A stretch of DNA of 64,000 bases from Hysterangium stoloniferum (GCA_015178975.1 WHVD01000076.1:248001-312000); one strand, 5' to 3'. Counted from the first letter of the stretch, positions 31,408-44,342 are shown. Numbers and translations are program-made. Notes: generated by a model not told the origin, from the sequence alone.

Positions 31408-33873
31408 AAAAGATGGCTGAATGTTTTGTTTTTTTAATTTCCCAAGCTCCATATTCGAGCATTATTCGACAAAATAATATAAATGAAAAATATCTCGTCA
31501 AGACGACCAACATGAATACCCATTATCGGGAACGTTGAACTATGAGGGATTTAATTGAGAAAGGTCACTATATCAGAAAAGACGGCGAAGATATTCATTT
31601 GCCATTCGATCTCGTGCTGGAAACGACGTTCCGCGGCGTGTGGTTCCCATTATAACACGGCTTTTCGGCTAAACATAGGCGCCCGGGACGAGATCGCAGT
31701 GCTGCGAACACACTAAGAGAAAAAAGGGTCACTCAGTGATGCTTTGACTGAAAACGTAGAAAAAACCTAAAGGTAATCTATAGACTTAGTCACGTGACAT
31801 CAAGCCCCGAAACACCACAAGAGGTGTAGTAACATAACCAATTCAGAATCCTTTAGCACATAGGACAGTGGGATGACAAGTGATGGTGTAAGGCTGTCAG
31901 TATTAGCCTCAGTCAACACGGACAGGACTAAGTTTTCTTTATTTTTAAATATCAGTAGGATACAAGGTGAATGTGAGATTCCCTAGGGAAGAGTGGGGAA
32001 AGGATTAATGGTCGAAGAGAAGATTGATTCAATCACTATAAGATATGGGTTTTTTTTAAATAGTCAAGGTGAATGTGGTGGGAGAACAAAGAACTGCATG
32101 ATCAGGCACAAGGGCACTACTTAACAATCAAGTGGCGGAACAATGAGTGGTTGATGGGAGAGGTTGGTGATGACGTATGTGGTAAGGTGGCCAGGCTTAC
32201 AGATGGATAGATAAACCTCACCGAAGCAATCTAGACGTTGACACAGTGTGTTGCCCCAGCATCACAGAACTCAGTAGTAGACCCGGAATGGCGACCGGAT
32301 ATACTGGTTCTCGACTCGGAGTTTCCATTGGCAAATGCCGCACTGCCGCTATCGGCCATATCAAAAAAAATACCATGATTGTCGGAGGAAGCGCAGTCAC
32401 CTTGCCACTTGGGGGTTCCTTAGCGTTCTCAAGTCTGAAGCTGTGTGTTCTCTATGAAACAAATGAAATTATTGAAACGAAGCAAAGTCACTGAGGCGAA
32501 AACAAATTCACTTCGTGTACATTGGAACGTTCAACTAATTAGTGTACGGTACAAACGGAAATTGCATTTTTACTACCTCTTGCAACAGGAAATTACCAGA
32601 CATGACCATTTCCTTAGTAAGCCATGTTTTGGTTGCTATTAATAAATAGTATGACTTGGCTTAATGTAAATGCACAAACTAAAAGGGTTGAATAAACATG
32701 TAGTGAAGTACTTTGTAAGCCTGTGGCTTATTGTAAGGGTTCCGCTATGAAGAAGTAGCGTAATCCCTCAGAGAGCTCTTACAAAAGGGAACAAAATGAG
32801 TAGGACTAGGTTCCTATTTGAAAGAGACTATCATAACCATACAAGGGATCTACCTATTTATGATAATAGTAGTAGAGCCCCTTGCAACAAGTCAAAACCC
32901 CATGGAACAAACACACTAGTAGTCTAAGACACCACCAGTCAGGCAGGCCCAGCGGCTGATGCCAAGTCCACCTTAACCCAAGTCCACTACTGTTACACTT
33001 ATGACATACCGATTACAGTATTACAGGTGTGCATAGTATGATTTCAGATAGATCATTTTACTTAGCATCATCATTGTATATCATACTTGCCATTCTCAAG
33101 GAATACAGTTTGGTCCTATCAACATCTGGACCAATGCCAATGGAAGGCTGCATTAGACAGCAGCCTTTCATACTTGTACAATCAATGTGTCAGTCAGTGA
33201 CTCACCTTCTGACATGATATGTTTGGTGATAGTTAAGATGTATATAGGTTAAATCATGCATCAGCCTCATTAAGCATGGTCCACAATATGTATTTTCAAG
33301 TATTCGGTAGAAGGAGAAGGGTGAACTGCCCCTAGAGAGGTGGGTGTTTCATCACCATTTCCAACAGTTATTGCCATGTCGAATGTTGACCTTGACATAT
33401 TCTCCATTGTTTTTGACAATCATGGCACTTCTTCTGATAAGGTAGATGATGACAGGATGGCATTTACCAATGGGAACTCTGAGTCGAGAACCAGTATACC
33501 CGGTTGCCATTCTGGGTCTACTACTGAAGTTCTCAGTCCGAGGATTACCAAATGCCCCGTTGTTCTCTTAGAGTGTATTCGCAGCACTGCAATTTCATCC
33601 TGGGCCCAAGATTTAGCCAAAAGCCCATGTTACAATGGGAACCACACACTGTGGAATGTCATCTCCAGTATGAGATTGAATGGTAAATGAATATCTTTGC
33701 TGTCTCTCTGATATTGCTTTTCTCAATTAAATTGCTCATAGTTCAATGTTCCTGATAATGGGTAGTCAAGTTGGTCATCTTGATGAGATATTTTTCATTT
33801 ATATTATTTTCTCGAATAATGCTCGAATATTGAGCTTGGGAAATAAAACAAAACAAAACATTCAGAAACCATT
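31408..33873. repeat. Inverted-repeat segment 2, upstream of hydrophobin relic 2
   Basis: The left arm, beginning GGCTGAATGTTTTG at about 31415, and the right arm, read backward from about 33873, match for over 300 bp (CCCAAGCTC, ATTCGAGCATTATTCG, ATAAATGAAAAATATCTC and so on). A further block around ACTGGTTCTCGACTCGGAGT at 32300 matches 33480-33500 inverted. The right arm has lost internal parts. The interior from 31740 matches the segment upstream of relic 1. One frame of the repeated block reads SSRPGMATGYTGSRLGVSIG in both arms, which hints at a former coding region of unknown family. Confidence 0.6.
32732..32997 (+). repeat. Solo LTR F (266 bp), duplication CTTAT
   Basis: It starts TGTAAGGGTTCCGC and ends CCACTACTGTTACA, flanked by CTTAT at 32727-32731 and 32998-33002. 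It contains GGCTGATGCCAAGTCCACC, a weak version of the motif shared by the gypsy LTRs. Strand is assigned from TG...CA and that motif; no internal region helps. It is inserted in the spacer of inverted-repeat segment 2. Confidence 0.75.
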
Positions 33874-33883
33874 CCATGGTTCT

Positions 33884-34711
33884 TCACCTGGCATTTTCAT
33901 TGGTTGCCCATCCCTTCTCCTGGAGCTTTTGGCACCATAGATGGATGCTTTCTTTCTTGTTTGGAGATAAAAATGAATCCCATTGTATTTTTCTTTGAAC
34001 AGCATTGAAAATATCTTGACTGCTCAACTTGATGGATAATCTGGGAAATTTTAAAAACAGAACAAAGAAAAAAGATACCTTAGACAACTGTTCACTTGTC
34101 ATACATAGCATTGCCTTGATGGAGTTTTCATCAAAGCCTTCATCCACCCTTGTGTCCAGCCAACCACGAACAGCATCAGGATTTTGTGATTCCTTCATGT
34201 GTTGAATTGTTGAAGGATCTTAATTAAATTTGTAAAAACAAATGGACACTAAGCAAAACACTAGTAAAGACTCTAAGAGATGCACCATATCCATTGTGTT
34301 TCCAGTGATGCTCAATGATTACTTTCTTACAGCCAACTACCTGATAAATGTCAATCTTCACATTACAGCCCACTTTAATACTTTTGGCAGATTTCCTTCT
34401 TTTGATGGGCTAAGGTTTGGATCTGTTTGATTGCATGGCTGGCCAGCATGGTCACATTTCTAATGAATCTTCCATTCATATATGTGCTTTCGGTCACTGT
34501 CTAAGAAAGAAAGCTATCTCAGATATATACTTTTAGAATGAAATAAAAAATACATACTTGTAGCTGGGAGCTCAGACTTGTACTGCCAATTAACATAAAC
34601 AGCTTTCTCTGAGTCTAACCAATATTTCCAATCATCATCATCTTCAAATTCAAAAATACAAGGATTAGTAGGATATTCCTGAGGGATGAGAATATGCTCT
34701 ATATTGAGCAA
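33884..34711 (-). pseudogene. MULE-like transposase N-terminal region, broken and truncated
   Basis: It reads leftward. EDDDDWKYWLDSEKAVYVNW (34650-34590) is followed by a possible intron. Next is a FAR1-like zinc-binding region (HIYEWKIH, KCDHAGQP, TDPNLSPSK, then in a shifted frame KSIKVGC and HHWKHNGY), then a second possible intron, then NPDAVRGWLDTRVDEGFDEN and a final block (NAVQRKIQWDSF, LWCQKLQEKGWAT). This order matches the N-terminal half of basidiomycete MULE-domain proteins. The catalytic DDE domain is absent, because the sequence meets inverted-repeat segment 2 at about 33873. There are stops and at least one frameshift. Confidence 0.6.
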
Positions 34712-34779
34712 AAACCATTACAATACAAAAACCATTACAATACAAAATGCAAAACTGGTTAAATTCATAATGTATTTTC

Positions 34780-36600
34780 TCTGACTACGAGGCTGATAAA
34801 AACTTAAGAGTTATTGATGCGGAGCAAAGTTGTGGGGCGGGGCTTGTGCACCGACAAGTCGGAGCGCGCAGCAAAGCGATGGACTTGCTTGTTCCTCGTC
34901 CCCGCCCGCAGCAGAGCAACGGTTCTTAAGCTTTTTGTTGAGATAAAGGAATTAAGATATAATCAAGAAATAATTAATAGTTGTACTGATAAGGTTGTTT
35001 GTACTTAAGATGCTCCGCCCCCGACTCAGTTGATCGGATCTGCGCAGACAAATTAATAGTTTGGGGAACGGTATCGCACGCTCCAATAATTTGTACAGGA
35101 TCATCAAGTGGTTGTGAAGTTTCGGCAACTCCCGTAAATGCTTTTCCTTCTCAATCATGCACGTGCCGACAATCTTTACGCGCAATGCTCCGATCACGGT
35201 TCTTTCGTCAAGTAACACACCCGAATGTTTCATGATGCTATATTTGGTTTCTGTATTGCACGCGCTAAAACGCCTACCCAAGTTCCCGATGCTTCAAAAA
35301 GGACCCTCAGCTTAGCTTATCGACGGAAGGGACGTTTGTTATAAGAAAGTGCAACAAAATGAAACAGGGCTCTCCACAACATCACCGAGGGAAGTATCGT
35401 GGGCACGCCATATTAAGACATGACGTACTGATCGAAGATCTGACGAAGAAATAATGCCTCTTGTCGACGCCCGAGTTTGCCTTATTGCGGCGTATTTAAC
35501 CCTGCCCCGCCAAAAGCAGCAATGCATGACGGAGAAATCTCTTCAGTCCGTGTATATGTTCTTACCACCTACCGAAATGCGCAAACCTTGAAGTCATTCT
35601 GGAAGATTTTTAATTCCCGCTATGATTAGTGCCAAGTACGTTCCGACCTTTCTTTGGAAACAATCCTTAATACATTAATTTGGCCGTTTTCCCGTTGATC
35701 GACAAAGTAACTCGGTCTCTCTCCACTCGAAGATCGATAATGCTTGCCCGATCGAATAAGGTCGTACAGGTTCATCCATTCAATACGCGTTATCGGGAGA
35801 TTTGTTGCTCCATTGACACGCGACGCGAGGTTCTTTTAGTTCTTTAGTGATTCAAATCCACTCTTTCCAGGTCGGATCATTCCTCGCTTGAACGCCTATG
35901 ATGATTACTACCAGCTTAATCGCTCGGAGCTGACGTTAATATTCCTCGCTGAATAATTGCCACAGCTGTGCAGCTGGAATTGAGTCTTCATTTTTTGTCT
36001 AAATTGTAAGGAACACACTTTTTTTTGGAATATTTATATATCTAATTATCCCTGTTAATCTGCCTGTATTTTGATTTAAGGTCCTGTGACGGTGCTCCGC
36101 TCAGACGCACGCTTCCCCAGTGGGACTATGCTCAGGGTCTTACGATACCTACTCTTAGTCTCATTACCTAGTAATTACTCTTGATGGAGCCCTTCCAAGG
36201 CTATATATAGATATTACAGGTAGTGAGAACCTCCGGGTGTTTCCCTGTCTCATTAGTGGCCGGTTCGGGCACGGTTATGCCTACCGGCATAAGCAAAACC
36301 CTGAACCCCCTTTTATACCTACATCTCTGTGCATCAAGGGCATGGCACTGCATTCCCTTCGTGGTGACGGAGCGCCACAATAACACCTTCCAAATCTTCC
36401 CTTTGTCGCCTTTACAAATTTCATTAGGATTGAAAGTCCAGCCGAAATTTGATGGCCGTAAAAATGTTATTTTCTCTTGTGGAATGATATAACGTTCAGT
36501 CAGACGTGAATTGGCTGCCTTGCCCCTTGCCTTTACCCAGCGCCCCTCACTTGTGATCCTCCACAGATACTTAGGCGCACTGTCAGTGATATCTCCCAGA
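34780..36600. other. Intergenic, CpG-normal, nothing recognised
   Basis: Composition changes at about 34800 to CpG-normal DNA. No RNA gene or coding region could be supported. A small direct repeat of GCAGCAAAGCGATGG / GCAGCAGAGCAACGG type occurs at 34868-34922. Upstream exons of the next gene may lie here. Confidence 0.35.
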
Positions 36601-36630
36601 CGTGCTATGTTTTGTCTAACCTGTATCCAG

Positions 36631-38448
36631 GATGCTATCCGTTGACCGTGTCTTCCTCTCTGTATTTTCTTCCAATGATAACCACGGGATGCTATGGGCG
36701 GATTTACTACCAGCCTTAAAGCATCACAGTGATCAAATTCTCAACGGATCTCACGACGGAGCATTCGAAACCGTGGTTTTGGATCTGGGAAAGATCCTTG
36801 TCCTCCTCCTTTGTAGCATGAGGCCACATTCCTCACTTCCCTATCATCATGTGTCAATTTTGAGGCAAACGATCTATAGATTTATACCTCACTTCTCAAA
36901 CACGACAACACGTTCCTGGACAGATACTGATCAGCGATGCTTGTCGTTGCTGGCATTGATTCTGTGGATGATCTCTCCCATAGGTGAGTTTTACCAAGAT
37001 GCTGAATTCTTATCGTTACCCTCAACTGTTACACAACCCGTCCCGGTTAGACGTATTGTTCGAAGAACCGGATGAACATCGAGATATGGTCTTGGACATA
37101 TTTGAACGACTGACGTTTCCCATCCGATCGGTACGCTTGACCCCTCTTCGGCGAAGCGCCAGCACGATTCTGAATACTCATGTATGTCACCTAGCCAGTT
37201 GCTAGTCCATTTTTAAGCTCAGAATCGACGACGGCTTTCAATCTTCGTATTTATTCTAATATTCAAGATGCATCAACTGACCTCGCAATACTCCCGCCAT
37301 CAATACACGAGGTTGCACAATTGTGCACAGCAATCCGTTACAAAACAAAAAAGCTCGTCCGTGCTTATAGAGAAATGGGCATTGCAGTAGATAATTATGT
37401 ACAGTTCCCTTCGAAGGACGTTGCTCGAAATTTCGAAACGGATCGTGATCGTTACATATCCTCGCACTTCTTGGCCACTCCAAGTCACAGAATACGTCTC
37501 AGGCCTCAGCACAGCCCATTTTATACACTTGGCATGCTAGAAGGTCAATGGGATGGTGCCTTTTTCGTGAGTGGTAACATCGACATCCATGACAATCTCG
37601 TTGAAGTCACTCACTTTCAGACACCTTGTGTTGTCACTCAGGATTCTCCTCCATCTGGTGCGCTCGAAATATGTGTATATGAGACGAGCATGAGGCACTG
37701 CATCCGGGAATACTATGCTTTCGAAGGAGACACTGTCGTCACACAACAAAGCCCCGATGGGTCCGAACAGACTATTTTTTTTTCCGAAGAAGTACAGTGG
37801 TGTGAGACCCCAGTAAGTGCACTACGAACACCTGTAAGAAACGTTTTCAGAATCTGACTATGTGTATTTATAGACCGGATTGTTGGTCTTCGATTCGAAG
37901 ACGGGTATGTCACAACGCTATTACAACCTATGTTCAGGAAAAGGTTCGCTCGAGTACGTCACCCCGATACTGCAATTACTTGATATCTATTTTTACTTCA
38001 GAGTTGCTCTATCACGGAAAACGTATTGTAGATACCGTTATAGCCACAGAGGTACCCCTTCCTCGAGTTTTTTTCTACATGACTATTAATTTCTCTACAG
38101 GATGTCGAGCGTGACACTGAAGGCGAGCGTGAAGTGTATAAATTCCTCGGTCGTGTTCACAACGATGGTCTTGTCGCATTCGTAAGGCAACCCGTTAAGT
38201 CCAGAACGTTTATACTTAAAGAGTATACTAACGTTCTTCGTCAGGCATCCGATCAATATGGTTACCTCGGATTTTGGAATTTTCAAGGTCGTATTTACGG
38301 CGGGAATGAGCTTGTTGGAGACTGGCGGACTGTGGCAGAACTTATAACGTATGGCCCAGGCCAGCAAGGTTGGTTCTCGCTGACAAAGGTTGACCTTTTA
38401 AACCCACAAACCCGTGAGGTTTCACCCATGGCTCCGATAGCAATATAA
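36631..38448 (+). CDS. F-box-like family protein, paralogue 1 (5' end unsure)
   Basis: At least six exons can be placed: from 36631 (just after CTGTATCCAG) to about 36982, 37051-37182, about 37269-37812, 37874 onward, a short exon around ELLYHGKRIVDTVIATE (about 38000-38050), and 38101-38448, ending MAPIAI then stop. Clear stretches are VLFEEPDEHRDMVLDIFERL, SPFYTLGMLEGQWDGAFFV, and a C-terminus with KFLGRVHNDGLVAFVRQP then GDWRTVAELITYGPGQQGW. The end matches paralogue 2 at 51896 (YHGRVRQRDGKVALVRKP, GDWRVTSTAQYAPGRQGW). No F-box is visible here; it would lie upstream of 36631 if kept. The family is a basidiomycete F-box-like group of unknown target; ubiquitin-ligase substrate recognition is inferred from paralogue 2. 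Confidence 0.65.
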
Positions 38449-38592
38449 ATGTAATGTACAGGGATCATTCCCGTTAGATAATATATGGTAAATAACACTG
38501 CTTCCATCCCCGCGTTTCGCCGCGCCCGCCCTGTTCCCTATGTTCCGAAAGGTCGGCCATATGCCGAGAGCGAAAGGTGCGGAAAAGGAGCG

Positions 38593-39606
38593 TCAAGAAT
38601 CCCCCAAGATACCTGCCATACGTTCCATCCACTTAACCGCCTCACCCACCTTCCGCACGGCAGGCACACTATACGCGAGCCTGAGGTCAGGCCGGAATCT
38701 ACGATCATCTTCGGAATACGGCAATGTCCGATAGCAAATCTGAGCCTGAGACTTTTGGTGGGGTGATGCCGTAATGTGTAAAGCAATATCATTATCTCGC
38801 GTTGTAGCTTTAAGAGTTCCTGGCAATAGTACATCTGCGAAGAGAGACTTTAATTAATGGATGCTAGCAAAATAGTCACTCACTCTCAAATAGGACAATA
38901 TCTCCGCGTTTTAGTGCTGGCTCCTTCTGAATTCCACCCCAAAGTTCAGCCGTGTCGCTCCAAGCAGTCATCTTACAAACAGCGCCTGATTCATCACCTA
39001 CAACAAGTTTCAAAAGCGCCACTTCGGAGTCTCCCCGAGCTCCACTCTTCGATTTGACGTAGCTTGGTCCGTCCACTTCCAATACACCGAGCAATAAATT
39101 AACTTTGAGAGATGAAGCGCCAGAACTGGCTCTATCTCCACGAGAAAGAGTGGAAAGAGCCATTAGCATATTCAAGTTGAAACTGAAAGTTGGGAAACGA
39201 CCAATCGAGCTGGCATCTGAAAGCATAGTCGCTCCGTCTCCGCTCTGGTCCGTGAAAAAAGTTTCTTGAAATGCAGACGAACAGTCGATCGAATCATTCC
39301 CTGAAACGGTAGACACATCCTTAAGATGGCTTTTTGTGATTTCATTGTCTGCTAAACCATATTAACATTCTTAGCCATCGCCTAAAATAAATATCTCACC
39401 AAAGCGACTGTGCGAGACCTCATCATCGCCTTCCGATTGATAATCACTATCGTTGGCAAAAATAATGTTCTGGTAAATCAGAGATATGCGATGTTCAGCT
39501 TGTTCTAAAGTTGCGGCTGGAAATGGCAAAGTACTTCCGGAGCTAAATGATTGCCATATCAGCTCCCTAGGTCCACGGGACACCATATTAGTGGCAGGCG
39601 GTGCAC
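38593..39606 (-). CDS. Protein with an OB-fold-like domain (5' exon not found)
   Basis: Exons on the minus strand are 39606-39400, 39351-38884 and 38834-38593, with introns 39399-39352 and 38883-38835 (both GT-AG, frame kept). It starts after an acceptor (TTTTTACAG), so at least one upstream exon is missing from the model. The first exon has APPATNMVSRGPRELIWQSF and an acidic end. The middle exon carries VALLKLVVGDESGAVCKMTA then LKRGDIVLFE, which has the strand pattern of an OB-fold. The end reads HQKSQAQICYRTLPYSEDDRRF and a C-terminal helix (KVGEAVKWMERM). OB-folds of this kind occur in single-strand-DNA proteins, including shieldin subunit 2; that comparison is a weak inference. No damage was seen in these exons. 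Confidence 0.6.
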
Positions 39607-40019
39607 CTGTAAAAACACGATATGATCTTTTCATTTATGTCTTCAAAGATCAGAGGTTGGGTCAGAAGGTGACTGACGGACATCCTCGTCACACGTCACG
39701 CCCATTCTGAAGTCGGTCCATATGCGAAACTAGATACCAGCGACAAAGGTGGCTCGCCGGCAGAGATAGAGCTTCTGTTTCCTAATGCTCATCCTTTACC
39801 AACCACCTCGTAGTTTAACATTGGAGCCGTTCTTACACAACTTGGAAGGCATCAAATCCTATTAGCGACAGGAATTTTGCTCTGATTTTGGAAAACTACA
39901 CAAGCATTTGTAATGAAAATCTTAATAACCATTGTGTATAGTTTATATTACCAGTATTATTACATTGAGTCGGGTTTGGACTGCATCAGGACTGAAAAGC
40001 AGCAGCAAGAATGTCGGGA

Positions 40020-40480
40020 AATTCATGTGGAGGACCTACATGACTCTTAGACTAGGAACGTGGTGCTAAAAATCCAGGATAGGGCTGAAGTCCCAGAATG
40101 CTTATGCACAGAGTCTATGAATCATTTTTTAAACTGTAGGGCATCAGGGCAAGAAGAAATCTGGAGAATTGCCGAGCAAGTCTGGAAAAGAACAGGTGAA
40201 CCTATGCCAGGGGGTGACAATTGGCGCAATTTTAGTAGGTTGGCAGACTATAGAGCTAAAGAGGGAAAGCCGTATAATGGAAAGAAAGGCTGGATTATGC
40301 AAATACCACTTCATCAGCACTCCATGCCGCCCTTATATAGTTAGAATGCATCAAAGCGACAGAAAAATACATATTTTCCTCAATTTTGAAAAAACCATAC
40401 AATCCTTTTGGAACGAAAATATTGCTAGCGACCTTTGTATAGCTGTTTTTACCCCTATTATAACACTGGATCAGTGCTCC
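40020..40480 (+). pseudogene. LINE relic, C-terminal end of a non-LTR reverse transcriptase polyprotein
   Basis: Open pieces read CLCTESMNHFLNCRASGQEE then IWRIAEQVWKRTGEPMPG and, in a shifted frame, VTIGAILVGWQTIELK. This resembles the zinc-binding tail of fungal LINEs (C...CxxxEtmeHil..C). RT and endonuclease are absent. It overlaps nothing else and stops just before the 3' end of the glycosyltransferase gene. Confidence 0.55.
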
Positions 40481-40486
40481 TTTGAA

Positions 40487-42613
40487 TTAGATATCAATAT
40501 GTTCGAACAACATCCTCTTCAAATCTCCCACCGCATCTCCCTTACATTCCCAAGCACCCTGCAATTTCATCTTGAGAGCATTCGCATTCCGACGTTTAAT
40601 TTGTCCCTCATGCCCATACGCACGATTCAAAACAGCACGTGCCTCAGCCTCGACGGCCTGAATCGACCCTACAGGCGTCACGCCACGGTAAAGCGGTCGT
40701 AATCCATGTCCGGCTCGCACTTCGATCAGCTCGAATGCAACATCGAGAGTGAGAGTGAGGTGAATGGCATTGGCCGGTTGATCTGCACTAAGAGGCCATG
40801 TTATCCTGTGGAGGAAAAGGTGTTGTTATGGTGTTAGATACAACGGATAGTACTTTCGGAAAAGAAATTACATTGGCACACCTCCCATTAGAGCCTCCAT
40901 GATGCTGTTTTGTCCACAGTGAGTCACAAACCATCCAGTTGCCTGTGCCGATTCCGTTTCAAAATAATAATGTAGAACACATCCAATTGAAGCACACCTG
41001 GTGCTCTAGAATCATTTGTTGTGGTGTCCAAGCAGAAATTAGTCCAAGACCGGTTTCTCGTATTTTATCCGCGGTTTCGGGTGGAATCCCCGATACTGAG
41101 GAACCCTTGACTAGGATCTAAGCTCTATATATTAGTTGAGATATAAATAGCATCGATATTTCCTACAAACGGAGTTTGACGTTCGATGAGAACATCTATC
41201 AATTTCCAGAGATATTCTGGTTTTGGCCAACAGACGCTGCCGAACGAGATCTGTACCCAACCACCAGAGTAAGTTAAACATCTAACGCGTAGTCAGAACA
41301 TACATAAACAATCGAATGCTTTCCATGACGCTCGAGTGATTGTTCAAGGAATATACTGATTTCCTCGCCGTTTTGAACTGACTTTAGCTCCTTTTGGTTT
41401 ACTGCTTCGGAGGCAGGGGTACCATTCTGCAGAGATGGCAACAACGGCCCGACAACATAGACAGGCCTCTCTGTTGCTGAAAACCATCCTTTTAATGCAG
41501 CGAGGCTCTCAGCTTCGTAAGATATATGACTTGTTGCAATAATGCCGTCACATTCTTGCATGAATCTGCCCTATTTATGTCATAGGTTCTTTATATGAAA
41601 GACGTGCTACGAACTTAAACGTTTTTTTATAGATAATATTCTGGAACGCATTCATTGTTGACTGTTAATAAATTCGAATCAGATGGATCCCAAACTTGGA
41701 GGATATGTCTCACTTCTTGCGGAAAGAATTCGTAATCATACATAGGTGGTAAACCAGGAACGTGTACCAAGCCTCCGTGAGTTGGTCGGAACATCTAACA
41801 AGTGAGGCGGTAGAATCACTTGAATTAAGGTCAAATATAGATACATACCTGAGGTTCAATGTCATCAATCGAAACCCCTGTCTTTTCTGATACTTTGAGG
41901 GCTTTGGTAGCCACATCGCCAAGACCCCCCAGTCTCTCAGGTCCAAAATACCTCAACACAGCACATGTATTGGATGTATGCCAGCCCAGAATTGGGACAT
42001 GATTGACCGAGTTCCTTTTTATCACCTCGACGGCGTCGTATAAGAAAAACTGAGAAAGTGAATAATAATGAGTCAACGGACTCTAATTGTGCGGTACGAC
42101 ATGAATAGGACTCACATCGACAATAGCAAGGTTTGGCTTCGTCACAGACTTGTATAGTTTCCCAGAAGCACATTTCAAAGGCTCTGAGCTAGCTAACCTT
42201 TGATAACATGATTCGAAATTCTTAAGGAGAACGGGAAATAAGTCCACGATGTTGGATCCCTGGCCGCCAAGGCTAATAATCCTACATGTCAATAATTAAT
42301 GTGAGCGCCTTTGTAAACATACGTGTATACGCAAACTACCTAATTCTGGCCATGATATTATGTTCCTTTCCCATAAAGAATCGATCAACCTCTTCCGCAA
42401 CTCGGCTAACATACGCGCCGACGACGAGGAGAGATATAACCACATGCGACCTTTCTTGGACTATCTTACTGGCAAGGGCTGCTAATGGTCGAAGATGTCC
42501 TATGATGCCACATCAGCCCCACTCAAATACCCCCGAAAACAAGTGTAATAAGCACCCCATCCAGGTGCACAAACCATGAGAATGTGGCCTCCGTCGGTGT
42601 TTTGGTTCGTCAT
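40487..42613 (-). CDS. UDP-glycosyltransferase family 1, multi-exon
   Basis: The ATG at 42613 begins MTNQNTDGGHILMVCAPGWG. A short intron follows, then HLRPLAALASKIVQE. About eight exons with GT-AG junctions run to the stop at 40489-40487. Middle parts: IISLGGQGSNIVDLFPVLL, YDAVEVIKRNSVNHVPILGW, TNNECVPEY-like sequence, CDGIIATSHISYEAESLAAL and VYVVGPLLPSL. The donor-binding signature is split across exons: GWVQISFGS, LISAWTPQQMILEHQ (about 41000), GWFVTHCGQNSIMEALMGGV (about 40900), then WPLSADQPANA. These are the usual UGT landmarks including the HCG/S pair. It transfers sugar from a UDP-sugar to an unknown small molecule, probably in the cytosol. No break was seen, though one or two splice sites are unsure (near 41600-41700). 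Confidence 0.85.
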
Positions 42614-42619
42614 ACTGTC

Positions 42620-44342
42620 GATTCACTTTACTGAAATTGAGTAGGTGAGGTGTGAAGTACGAAGACACGGCGGAACTTCGAGGTCGGCTTTGAAATGTCG
42701 TTTCGGCTGGGTATTTTAAACACCATAAGGTACCCTTTATGGCAACCCCTCACGTCATATGATAGCGTTGTAATATCCGTCTAGATACCAAATAATAAAG
42801 ATTCATCAGCTTTTGGGAGGGTCTACCGTTTCATGTGTGCCGGAAACGACGCCAAGTCTGTTCGTGTGAGTCCAATCGCGAAGAGGCTGCTTAGGGTCAA
42901 CTACAGGCTTATCGTATCGCCTGGGAATTCTTATTTTTTGCCGGTAGTGTAGACTAGCAACCTTCAGGGAACAGCGTAAGGTCCTCTTGTTGACGATATT
43001 TTCCTTTAATACCCGGCACCATAAAATTATGCTCCAGGGCGGCAATTCTGCCACAACGGAAATCATACGTTCGCGATTGGCGGTTCAAACGGCTTCGATG
43101 CTCAGACAAGGGACTCCTCGCTAATTAACCTTTACTCTAAACCTAGGCGGCGACAATCATATCAACCTTAACGAGTACCATCACCCAGCACCAGACGTTG
43201 AGAAAAAATTCATATGCATGGCCATTTTTTTCGCAGCAGATTGTCAACGACAATACCAATAATGACCGCTACGTTGAAACTTTAATTCCAGTGAAATGGT
43301 TTTAAATGATTCTATCACACTGTTAAGGAAGGTTGGATGCTGGCAATCCGCAGCCCGCCCATCGCGTTGCAGTGTACCCCTGTTGCTCTGATAAACTTAG
43401 AGTGATCTCCGATCAGGTCTAGGGCCATAGATATGGAAAGGCTCTTCGATTCTCTTTCCGCCATTTCCGAGCCTTGTGTGAGCAAATAAAGAAGCACCAT
43501 AATGACGTTCACCATAAATGATCTTCTTGCTTAGGTTCTGCCACAAAACATGTCTATAAGATTCTCAATCATGTATAAGATGGGTCAGGTGATCGGCTTT
43601 TATCGGAAAGCACGCTCTTATCATGCATCCTTCAGTGTTTCGATGAGAAGCCTCGCTTAACCAAACACGTCGGCTGGGTGAGACTCTTCTCGTGAGAGTC
43701 TTGGCGACGGGACTAAACAGATATACACATCTCTCCAGGTTCAACTAAGATATTAGAGTCTCTCCTTCATTTTATTATGATGGTTATTTGCTTCATAAAT
43801 ATCCATGTGGAGACACTGGCCTGTATGTAGCAACTAATTTCCATAATTTTCTTCCGACTTCACACTATGCTATTGTTCGTATGCGCTCCTAGACAGATAG
43901 TGTATTAACTCAGATTCCGTGACGTCCATTTTTTTGCTTGATGATTCAAATAGTAAATGTGACACCCTCTGTTCCCACAGCTTACATATCCAACAGTTAC
44001 TGTGATACCCAAGACCTAGCCTATCGCGTCCAGAGTCCCCTTGAATTTAGGCATCATGAGCTACATATTACAGTAATCGCACCAGGAGCTTTCCAATGGT
44101 TGTTACTAATTTATTTAGTAGATGTTCATGGGATAGTCTAAGATTCGAAGCTGCAGCAGCTCTGAATGGAGATGTAAGGGTACATCCAATCGTCTTGTAC
44201 GTAATATCCATTTTCTGATCTTCTGTTCTCAGCAGCTCACGTCTGGTTGTTTTCAAAACGTGCTCGTCTTTCACGGCCCGATCCGACGGACCGGTGTAAC
44301 TTATGCTAACAGACGCCCTGAAGGCCACCTCATTGATCTACT
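42620..44342. other. Intergenic, nothing recognised
   Basis: CpG-normal DNA. Open frames at 42806-43066, 43315-43515 and 43938-44141 have no motifs and no consistent intron structure. The last one ends before the aminotransferase start and does not join to it. Confidence 0.35.
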
